Shown one piece after another: positions 1 to 64,000 of a stretch of 64,000 nt of DNA. The notes beneath the pieces are model-generated. The model saw only the letters and a program-made list of their open reading frames with translations, was not told where the DNA came from and searched no databases. The stretch spans positions 1-64,000 of the forward strand of contig BAAHQB010000425.1 in the NCBI GenBank assembly GCA_054601695.1, written 5' to 3'. A program made the position numbers and the translations under genes. Every line of letters starts with the position of its first letter. Within the stretch, counting starts at the first letter, position 1. The DNA comes from Amorphochlora amoebiformis (taxonomy: Eukaryota > Cercozoa > Chlorarachniophyceae).

Positions 1-231
1 ACCCGAACCTTATCCCGACACCCTAACCCTTACTCTAATCGACTAAGTTATTTTACTTATTGTTATTTTTACGAAGTTAAAAACTTTAATTAATTATTGA
101 TGATTGATAACTTTGGAATATATATTTGCTTGTATGTATTAATCATAGTTTCAGCTTGAGCTTATAATTGCTATGCTCTAAATTTTGAACGTCTGGTTCA
201 ATCTTGTCCATGATAAATAAGGTTGATAAGC
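1..231. other. 3' flank of the JMJD7 gene
   Basis: AT-rich DNA downstream of the JMJD7 stop codon on the minus strand. It contains no reading frame I would defend. The first 45 bases include CCCTAACCCT-like text, but there is no repeated unit, so I do not call it telomeric. Confidence 0.4.
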
Positions 232-5863
<5,632 letters not shown>

Positions 5864-5952
5864 AATGAAATTAAAATCGCGGTTGGCAGAGAGACCGGTG
5901 CCTCGTGATGCCTGCTGCTGGGTGTTAAGTGGGATTCGTTATCTTCGTTGAT
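5864..5952. promoter_or_regulatory. Presumed bidirectional promoter between JMJD7 and the ABHD17-like gene
   Basis: About 89 bp separate the proposed JMJD7 ATG (minus, 5863) from the proposed ABHD17-like ATG (plus, 5953). The segment is unique, non-repetitive and has no recognised core motif. The call depends on both first-exon assignments, which are the weakest parts of those models. Confidence 0.3.
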
Positions 5953-16553
<10,601 letters not shown>

Positions 16554-16648
16554 AACATATATATACACACATGTATATATATATATACGTATTATGATTG
16601 CTATGTTCATATACATGTATCATATATGAACACATCTATACATATACA

Positions 16649-16700
<52 letters not shown>

Positions 16701-16710
16701 ATATATATAT

Positions 16711-16745
<35 letters not shown>

Positions 16746-17130
16746 TATAAATATAGTACATATTAATAATACATATTCCTATGGAGTATAGACTTGCGAG
16801 GAGAAGAGGATGGATCTGGCGTCGGTTTCGGGTAGAGCACTTGGCCCTGGGCAGCGCGAGCAGGGGTCCGGAGGGAAGGGAGGGGGCAGGAAGAATCGAA
16901 AACTGGGTGACTCGAAGCCCCTCGGGATAACTTTGCTTGACTGAAATACGATTTAAATTTACCCATGGCTACAACTCATTGTTCTCCGAAACGAATTAAC
17001 GGTGCAACAAGTTAGAATTTAATTTGAAAGAAAGATATGAAAATGTATACTCGACGCGACTTATTGCGGGTTTAGCGGCTCATGCATCATCACCACCCAT
17101 TATCTAGATCTCACTTCATCATATATGTTG

Positions 17131-17192
<62 letters not shown>

Positions 17193-17232
17193 AAAATCTT
17201 ATATATATATATATATATACACACATATATTA

Positions 17233-17284
<52 letters not shown>

Positions 17285-17336
17285 AACATACTATAGATAG
17301 TATACATGTATACTCTAGAATATTGTTATATATCTA

Positions 17337-17400
<64 letters not shown>

Positions 17401-19154
17401 TATATATATATTTCTAGATTTGTATCTAGAGTACATATAAAAAAAACACATATACACATATATATATATATTTATACTAGATCTAGTAGATATATATGAT
17501 ACAATATACGTAGTAGATCGTCCGACGTGTACGTGCCAGTTTTTATATTTATATATAGTTCGACACACACTTGAATAATCAAAATCAACTCCACATCAGA
17601 TTGGGCAGCACGTACACTTTAGAATATTCTCAGACTCTTTCTAGACTTTTTTTCCTTTTACTCTTCCTTAGAAATTCTTTGAGGACTTCCTTAAGTTTTC
17701 TTAGCTAGTCATGTACGTGTATGTGCGACTTACAACTTATCAGTATTATCTATAGATAATTCATGCACTGACATTTTGTATGACCTCTAACTAGTTAAGG
17801 CGCTAGAGTGTTATCATACTATCATAAGTTATGACTCAATTATACATGCTTAGTAGGTAACTTCAATATTAACAAGTTATGTTTCATGCTAGATCTCGTA
17901 TCTAGATGACGGAGGGGTTTCTAGGGTTTGGGGGCCCAGAGGATCCAGCCCGAGCCACTAGAGACAGGAAGCTGGTGATTCTAGTTGTTCCCGCAGTCGA
18001 TAATCTCGATATCCATATTCTAGACATTCTGGACGTTGATTATACAATTTTACAATTCCTAGATTCCGAACCAATATTTCTTTTTCTGCAAAGTCCCTCC
18101 TATAAATCATGGAAACAAGGAAACAATCATGGAGGAAATCAGAGTTGAGCCTCATGAGAAGGCACCCATCAATAATTTTGGTCGATGCAGCTATCAGGTG
18201 TGCTATCAGCCAGTATCAGGTACTATCAGTCGTGGACACAGTTGAGTTAGCTGTCTATTTCTCGCCTCTAGATCCCACGCAGGTTTCCATGTACGATAGT
18301 GCCTGAAAGGTTGAATATTAAACTGGATTAAACTATCATTGGTGGTTCGGAGTATTGACGAGTAGTCCCACCAAACCCGGTTTCTTCCCCTCGCGCCTAG
18401 CGGATTGATTGTAGGGTAGCTCGTCGCGAGGGAAGGATACGGAGCTCCGTTTCGGGATGTTTTGCCCACTTGCGCACAACGCTTTGTTAAATTAAACACG
18501 GCAGGCGTGAGCTGCCGCAGTCACTGTGCAGTGTGTCGCGAGTGGGTTGCCTGTCCACGTTGGTTCTGAGTCGTTCTCACAAATATCCTGGATCCGTACA
18601 ATCTCTGATCAGCTCATGAAGAAAATCGCGGCTTTTGTCGTGATTCTGTCTTTTTCGCCGAAATGTCTCCATGAAAAAACGAAAAGTCACAATTTGTCGC
18701 CTCGAATTCGGACCGGTTCCCATTCTTTGAGGCCTCAGCGGCTTGCGGGCGAACACTGCACCTGTGGCGGGGTTTCTAGAGAGAAACGCCCAGCGGTCCT
18801 AGCTGAAGAAGCAATGGTGGCGTACCCCTACCCGCTTGTTATGCTTTTCCCGCATGAATTTCCTCGGGATGTTTTCTGGTTGTCTTTTTCGACCGCAGCT
18901 CTTGTTCCTATGCGCAATCGCTCGGCATCGCAAGCACGCTTGTGCTCCATGTCCATTCACACCGATCAGACCCATCTCACGCATAAGCAGGCCTAGGGTT
19001 GGGTTTACCGAGTGAATACTTGAATATTGACGCGTAGACTAGTCATCTTCGCTTCCGTCCTCGCGATCCACATATATCGACCCTCGACAAAGTGCCCAAA
19101 AACTCGCAAAGACAACTTATTCTTGTGATTTTGACACCCTCTCCTTCCCCACAG
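16554..19154. other. Spacer and unresolved 5' part of the FW-domain gene
   Basis: About 16640-16750 and 17125-17420 are TA microsatellites. About 17330-18020 is CTAG-rich unique DNA (TCTAGA, CTAGAT, ACTAGT). From about 17900 the composition becomes gene-like: open stretches on the plus strand at 18109-18306 (starting METRKQSWRKSELSLMRRHP) and 18526-18996. I could not connect any of them in phase with the first secure exon at 19155. The 5' exons of the FW gene probably lie here. Confidence 0.5.
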
Positions 19155-26268
<7,114 letters not shown>

Positions 26269-26319
26269 TCTAAAAGCCTGATCGACAACTGTCCAGACAG
26301 TTGCTCTGGTGGCTTCGTA

Positions 26320-27120
26320 TAGCTAGCTCGATCGATACTCTCTAGATCTTAAAAAAATATTCTAGACGATTTCTTCTTCCAAAAGCGGCATGCGCATGCA
26401 TCTGGCGCATATGCATGTCTCAGAATGATTAAACCATAATTAATTAAATCTGTGTTTCTTTTTGCCGATTCAAAACTTGATCTAGTTTTTCACTACCTCA
26501 GAACTAGCAGAAGTCTTTAGAGTCTAACTAGACTGTCTAGACTGTACTAACTTCTACTAGTTCTCAGGTTCTCTAGACTCGTACTCTAGGTACTAGTCGT
26601 ACACATTCTAGACATTCCAGACATTCTCTATCACTTAGCTACTACTAGTACTGAGACTCTCTAGACTCTAGTGTAACACTCTAGACACTAGGACTAGCTC
26701 TTGGACTATTACTAGTATTATATTCTAGTATCATCTAGATCTCATCTAAGATAATCTAGATAATATATCATGATATCAACTAGATTAATTACTAAAATCC
26801 TTAAATTGCTCCATATGCATATATATATGCGCACCAGTCTCAGTCTAGACTAGTAGACGGTAGCTAGCTAGGGTAGAGCTAGTAGAGTAGTCCGGATTGA
26901 TACAAACTGAGTATAAGTGTATCTTTTGTGGACTAGATCTAGCCAGCTAGTAGTCTAGGAGGTCTATCACATATATACCAACGCATGATCGATGCTATAC
27001 TACTTTTGAAATCAAGTAATTTGCTAGAGTAATTAATTATAGTAAATCTAGTAACTACAACTAGAACTAGTCGGGTTGAAAGTTGAGCTTGTGATGAAGC
27101 ATATTTGCTAGTCTCCGGGC
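26320..27120. other. CTAG-rich intergenic island
   Basis: By eye I count about 35 CTAG tetranucleotides in 800 bp, many as TCTAGA, ACTAGT or GCTAGC. At this base composition only two or three would be expected. It begins just after the stop codon of the FW gene. Confidence 0.75.
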
Positions 27121-27439
27121 TTGCCACCGTTGGAGGTTTGGACTCAAGGCATCAAGAATTGGCAGCAATTCCTAACATGACAAACCATCCGGATCATTAC
27201 ACTACTTATACCCTCATCCGCACAAATATCTTCCATATAAACACAAGCATGCTGGAATACGCACACATATATACTACATGTAAATATGTATGTGTATACT
27301 ATGATATATATGTATATATATATATATATATATGTATTTAGATGTATATAAGTTATCTACTCATATTCTATACATATTTGCTTATACATGTAATTTTCAT
27401 ATGTATGCTTTTATGTATAGACAATACATCTGTATGTAC

Positions 27440-27726
<287 letters not shown>

Positions 27727-27828
27727 CATTTATCTATTCAAATATGTATATATGTTATATCTATACACATATTTAGATATAATATTACATATGTATGTAT
27801 ATATGTGCATGTATGTATATATATACAT

Positions 27829-27834
<6 letters not shown>

Positions 27835-27880
<46 letters not shown>

Positions 27881-28055
27881 ATATATATACACACACACAC
27901 ATACACACAGACCTACACACACACACACATGTAATGTGTGTATATATATACATACACACATATATGTGTGTATATATATATACACATATATGTATATTTA
28001 GATACGATAAATACACACACACAAACATGTATATATATATATGTATATATGTATG

Positions 28056-28115
<60 letters not shown>

Positions 28116-28165
28116 AACACACACACTCACACACACACAAACACACACACACACACACATATATG

Positions 28166-28196
<31 letters not shown>

Positions 28197-28205
28197 CATA
28201 TACAT
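27835..28205. repeat. (TA)n with long (CA)n
   Basis: TA runs flank CACACACA stretches at 27888-27930 and 28090-28160. Confidence 0.92.
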
Positions 28206-28663
28206 ATTAGTCATAAGTATGCTGGAGATCACTGGATATCCCCGAGATCGCTAGAGATCCCCGAGATGCTAGAGATCACCTCCTAGCCGGTACGACCGGA
28301 TTACCCGGTGGTATCGGGTTAAGATCAGTGGGTGACAAGGCTTGACGTGATATTGGTCTGTGCACACATACCCGGTTTGTGCCTATGCGCACATAGTCTA
28401 CCCAGTTTGCCCCGATGCGGACATAATGGGTTTGTCCCTAGGAAGGTACTCATAGGTTTTTCCCTAGGAAGGTAGTCATCCAAGCCTTCTAACTCATATG
28501 GCTCTCAACCAAATATATATATACATATATATATATACATACATATATATATGTATATGTATATGTATATATATGTATATGTATTTATGTGTATAGATAT
28601 ACATATGTAAATATTAATACAATTACATATATAGACATATAGTTATATAGTTATATATATATA

Positions 28664-28697
<34 letters not shown>

Positions 28698-28835
28698 TTA
28701 TAAATATATAGTAATGTATATATGCCATGTAATATGAGTATAACAGGAAGATTTTGGACAAATATATATAATTATATATTTATATATATATATATATTAT
28801 ATATTATATATATATATATATGTAATATATATATA

Positions 28836-28867
<32 letters not shown>

Positions 28868-28929
28868 TTATGTATATATATATATACATGTATATATATA
28901 TATATATGATACATATATATATATGTATG

Positions 28930-28969
<40 letters not shown>

Positions 28970-29006
28970 CGCACACACACACATATATATATATATTACA
29001 TATATA

Positions 29007-29066
<60 letters not shown>

Positions 29067-29269
29067 CATATATATATATATATATATTACATATATATAG
29101 GTATGTGTTGAGACGTGAGATACCTGACAATCGTGTTCTGGTGTGCACGTTACAATTTTTGCTTCGAGGTCGGCCGCTTCTAAAGGATGCATACCACAAC
29201 ATATTTCACTGAATACATACCACAACGTTGTTTACTGCGTTAGGAACCCTCACCGCCTTGCTTCTCTAC

Positions 29270-29860
29270 GCAGCCCTCAGGGTGCCTCTCCGATGGTCTA
29301 TATGGTCCTAATTTCTCTAGGAAGCGTTGAGATGCCTCTCTAGATGGTTGTATTGCCTCTCATATAGTCGAGACGGTCCAAAATTTCTCTAGTAAGCCTT
29401 GCGATGCCTCTCCTATGGTCTAGATGGTTCTATTGCCTCCCCTATGGTCTGGATGGTTGCATTGCCTCTCACATGGTCGAAATGGTCAGAAGTTCTCTAG
29501 GAAGCCTTGCGATGCCTCTCCTATGGTCTAGACAGTTGTATTGCCTCTCCTATGGTCTAGATGGTTGTATTGCCTCTCCCATGGTCGAAATGGTCAGAAG
29601 TCCTGTCCTCTAGGAAGGCTTGAGATGCCTCTCCTATGGTCTAGACAGTTGTATTGCCTCTCCTATGGTCTAGATGGTTGTATTGCCTCTCACATGGTCG
29701 AAATGGTCAGAAGTCCTGTCCTCTAGGAAGGCTTGAAATGTCTCTCCTATGGTCTGGATGGTCCTATTTTCTCTAGATGGTCCCTCAGGGTCATTGCCTC
29801 TAGGAAGGCCTCAGGTGCCGGTCCTATGGTCTAGATGGTCTCTCAGGTGCCTCCCCTCCC
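29270..29860. repeat. Degenerate tandem repeat GCCTCTCCTATGGTCTAGAT
   Basis: Units of about 30-40 bp holding ATTGCCTCTCCTATGGTCTA and GATGGT, grouped into a larger unit of roughly 120 bp with AGAAGTCCTGTCCTCTAGGA (about 29590 and 29705). Confidence 0.85.
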
Positions 29861-29867
29861 TAATAGT

Positions 29868-36700
<6,833 letters not shown>

Positions 36701-36806
36701 GGTGATTTACGGAGACTCTTGAGACTTTTGGGAGATGCTATTCCTCTGAATCCCCGGTACTAGTTTTCAAACTGAATATTTGAATGGAGGCCAGGGCGAA
36801 GGGGTA
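36701..36806. promoter_or_regulatory. Presumed bidirectional promoter, EndoG / secreted coiled-coil gene
   Basis: Only 106 bp separate the two divergent start codons (EndoG ATG at 36700 on minus; ATG at 36807 on plus). The segment contains GGAGACTCTTGAGACTTTTG then GGAGATG. A similar GGAGACTTTTGGAGACTCTA occurs at about 48078, near the presumed 5' end of the PDZ gene. No TATA box is obvious. Confidence 0.45.
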
Positions 36807-45964
<9,158 letters not shown>

Positions 45965-46169
45965 TCCTCTGTATTTCTCGAATTACTAATGTGCATGTAA
46001 GCCCTCTAGCTAGCATGACTACTATCACTTTAGACGCTCTTAGCTACTTTGATGGCTTAAGTTGAACCAATCATCGAAATTATGTAGACCAAAATGAAAA
46101 TAAATAATTTTAAGTATATCTATATAATATACCAGCTATAATCTAGACAATATCTAGAATATATATTAC

Positions 46170-46230
<61 letters not shown>

Positions 46231-46294
46231 TAATATGTATCTAGATTTATGTATATATAGATATATATTATGATGCCTAGTGTCTACATACATA

Positions 46295-46341
<47 letters not shown>

Positions 46342-46842
46342 GATATATATGTCTATGTGTCACATAATGTATATATATATATATATATACATATAGTATA
46401 TGTATGTAGATACTAGACATCATGATTGATGATGTGTGTGTGTATAGACTAGATAGAAGCCATTCGGCCGGATACTGAAATTGGCTAATTCTAGTAATTA
46501 TTAATCGTCGTAGCTACACTGTCTGTCTGATATTCTAGCTAGATATTGCATAATTGTATTATTTGTATATACATAATGGGAACTTATCAATATATTCCTA
46601 ACAGTCAACGGCCGATCCGATAATCTACTTACAAACTTTTTATATAATTCATTGAATGGTTATTAGTATATGTATTTATTTATCTAGTGTACATATATTA
46701 TGATCATAGGCTCATAGAACAATGTCTAGACTGTCATATATACAACTAGTATATATGTATACGATTTATGTATATATATATATATATATATATATTTTGA
46801 TTTATATATATATATATATATATATAAATTAGTATATAAACC

Positions 46843-46893
<51 letters not shown>

Positions 46894-47306
46894 TACTCAG
46901 TCACTCAGTTGTCACTATCATACTCATTATATTTTCTAACATTCTCTAGAGAGTTGTACAAGAGTGATCATAATCCAGAATGATCACAGCATATTATTCA
47001 TGAACTGCATGTCTCACTCATGCAATGCGTTGATATCTTAACATCTTAACTTAATCTCAAGTTTGCATGTAATTATCTTAATTCTAGTAATTAGGCCGCT
47101 GACTGTAGTCTGTAGCACAATGTCTAGCCAATGATCCAGATGATGTCGGTAGGCTAATAACAACAATAGTGTGATTATTAGAGATGATTAGAGACGATTA
47201 CTAGCGACTACTACTACCAACTAAACTTGTTTTATACTATAGATACCACCATTTATATATATGTGTATATATATGTGTATATATATATATATATAATACA
47301 TATATC

Positions 47307-47360
<54 letters not shown>

Positions 47361-48760
47361 TGTATACTAGATGTATGAAGAGTCTTTTAACTAGTCTAGT
47401 TAAATTTTCCAACTTTCATATTCCTAGATTTTTACCAGAAAAGTATCCAAGTAACTGAGTGATATTTTACTCTGATACTATGATACCAATTATTAATTTT
47501 ACAACAATTTTAGAATAATGATTCATGTAGATCATGCGGCTGGATCCGGATAAATTTCTCTGAGCATTGCAGTGTACTTTAAATGTGCTACACAACATTT
47601 TAGAAGAACTGCTTCTCTCTATCACACGAACCCTCGACATAGGCTAGTTCTAGTGCCAAAGCTACATGTACACGTAAACGGATACTGCGATGAAGGATCA
47701 TATCTGATTCATATGGGCCTAGCAAATTGGCAGCAACAATATTGTAATCGCAAGATTTCTCAAGAATTCTCAACATTTAATGACTCAAAGTCCACATACT
47801 CCAAATCCAGTAGATACTAGTCTTTAGCATGGCAGCCTACGGTCACTGAGGTATATCGTTGGCTCCAACCAAAAAAAACCTATTCTTAACACGTTTTAGT
47901 TCAAAACAATTTCTAGAAATTCGATAGTTTTACAATTTGCAATTCCTTGTACCATGTAAAAAACTCAGTCTTTAAATCTCCTACTATCAATCGATTATGT
48001 TCCACGTAGCATAACAATTACGAACGAAATGCCGGGCCTCCGACGATGTAGACTCGGGTTGACGACGAGAGATGTTCGGAGACTTTTGGAGACTCTAGGA
48101 GACAAAAGGAGCTCACAGTCTCACACTAGCCCCACAGTGCGCATCTGAATTCTTGGCGAAATCGGCCAGAAAGAAAACGCGTGTGTGCAGGGGCCTTGGT
48201 GACACTGTCTTGACTTGGAACCCCCAAAGTTCCCCCAAGAGCACTGAACGAAAAAATAATATATATTATTGGGCAGTCTCACCTAGATCTCGTATTGCTT
48301 CGAAAAAAACAAAAGCTTTCCATGTAAGATTCACGCGCAAAAGCGGGGTTCGGTGCGAACGGCAGCTTGCGGTCGCCCATCCTGCCACATCGGAACGCGT
48401 TCGCGCACACTCGCAGAATCACAAAGGAAAAACGTACCTATACACACTGTCCTCCGGGGCAAACCAATGAAAAGAAATTGAATAGTGACTTGATTGATTC
48501 TTGCGATTTCGAGACCCTTGAAAATGTTCGCATTTCTCACCAATCAATCCCTCACCCACAGGAAACCCAAGTATTTCTTGTCAAGTTTGGAAAAAAGCTG
48601 TGACAGCACGCTTCTATTGTAGATTGGATCATGTCAACATCCAAGGACACAAAGTCATACATAACCCACGAAAGGCCTCACACATATTTTCCACTAAGCT
48701 CACTTTCTCGAATCCCCTGTTTCGATTTGGGGATAATCAGGAATCAGAAGATAATCCCAT

Positions 48761-48764
<4 letters not shown>

Positions 48765-48833
<69 letters not shown>

Positions 48834-48838
48834 TTTAT
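48765..48838. repeat. (CA)n(TA)n microsatellite
   Basis: CACACACACACACACACACA followed by about 55 bp of TA. Confidence 0.93.
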
Positions 48839-48884
48839 AATATATTGTAGATGTTCCGACTTTAGACAGAAAAATTTGGCCTCA

Positions 48885-49005
48885 GTTTGTGGCAAAGTCT
48901 GGTTCGAAAACAAGTGTAAACTTGTAGATCAAACGAAGTCTGGTTAGAAAACAAGCGTAAACTTGTAGATCAAACGAAGTCTAGTTCGAAAACAAGTGTA
49001 AACTT
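48885..49005. repeat. 41-bp tandem repeat, 3 copies
   Basis: Unit TCTGGTTCGAAAACAAGTGT then AAACTTGTAGATCAAACGAAG. The third copy ends AACTTAG, which is the acceptor of the exon at 49008, so the splice site lies inside a repeat copy. Confidence 0.9.
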
Positions 49006-49007
49006 AG

Positions 49008-57947
<8,940 letters not shown>

Positions 57948-57961
57948 CTTAACTTGAAACA

Positions 57962-64000
<6,039 letters not shown>

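Larger units (their letters stand above)
45965..49007. other. Spacer between the coiled-coil gene and the PDZ gene, plus unresolved 5' exons
   Basis: About 45990-47830 is AT-rich unique DNA dense in CTAG (GCTAGC, TCTAGA, ACTAGT), with TA microsatellites at 46170-46225, 46300-46340, 46770-46890 and 47260-47357. About 47880-48000 shows nothing. From 48030 the sequence looks gene-like: an ATG-initiated open stretch starts MPGLRRCRLGLTTRDVRRLL and continues to about 48146, and other open stretches follow. I could not join them in phase to the exon at 49008. About 48885-49005 is a 41-bp repeat. Confidence 0.55.

Noticed and set aside
1-45. Telomere-like CCCTAACCCT text at the window edge
   Set aside because: It occurs once and is not tandem; surrounding sequence is ordinary.

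Overview
This is nuclear DNA from a eukaryote. It has spliced genes with many short exons, GT-AG introns, tRNA-derived SINE copies and a very large load of simple repeats, mostly (TA)n. I built gene models by hand: every accepted exon join keeps reading frame across a GT (once GC) donor and an AG acceptor, and where a family was recognised the joined peptide follows it. The mix of SH2, PDZ, JmjC (JMJD7), ABHD17, EndoG and FW (NBR1 central) domains suggests a unicellular eukaryote, possibly a unicellular relative of animals; that placement is inference and no species can be named.

Layout: (1) 232-5863, minus: a JMJD7-type JmjC hydroxylase/protease with a long repeat-bearing N-terminal extension. 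(2) 5953-16553, plus: an ABHD17-type serine hydrolase (protein depalmitoylase family), divergent from JMJD7 with about 89 bp between start codons. (3) about 19155-26268, plus: a protein with two tandem FW domains and a long Ser/Gln-rich tail; its 5' end is not resolved. (4) 29868-36700, minus: an EndoG-type nuclease with 15 exons. (5) 36807-45964, plus: a 1,234-residue protein of unknown family with a signal peptide, a dense array of N-X-T sequons, acidic repeats and a coiled-coil C-terminus, divergent from EndoG with 106 bp between start codons. (6) about 49008-57947, plus: a PDZ-like protein with helical segments. (7) 57962-63739, plus: a helical/EF-hand-like plus SH2 protein whose start codon lies 14 bp after the stop codon of gene 6.

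The introns carry almost all the repeats: (TA)n tracts, a ~510-bp GGTGAT array, a ~780-bp CATGTGTCATGTGG-type satellite, purine-rich GGCAAGGGAA arrays and many 24-40 bp tandem repeats. Some introns consist of microsatellite nearly from donor to acceptor. Spacers between genes (about 17.3-18.0, 26.3-27.1 and 46.0-47.8 kb) are instead conspicuously rich in the tetranucleotide CTAG.

I see no evidence that these genes form a pathway. Shared themes are mitochondrial or DNA turnover (EndoG), protein modification (JMJD7, ABHD17) and adaptor or scaffold domains (FW, PDZ, SH2). The most novel items are the sequon-array coiled-coil protein, the 14-bp spacing of genes 6 and 7, an intron with four reiterated 3' splice sites, and the microsatellite introns.
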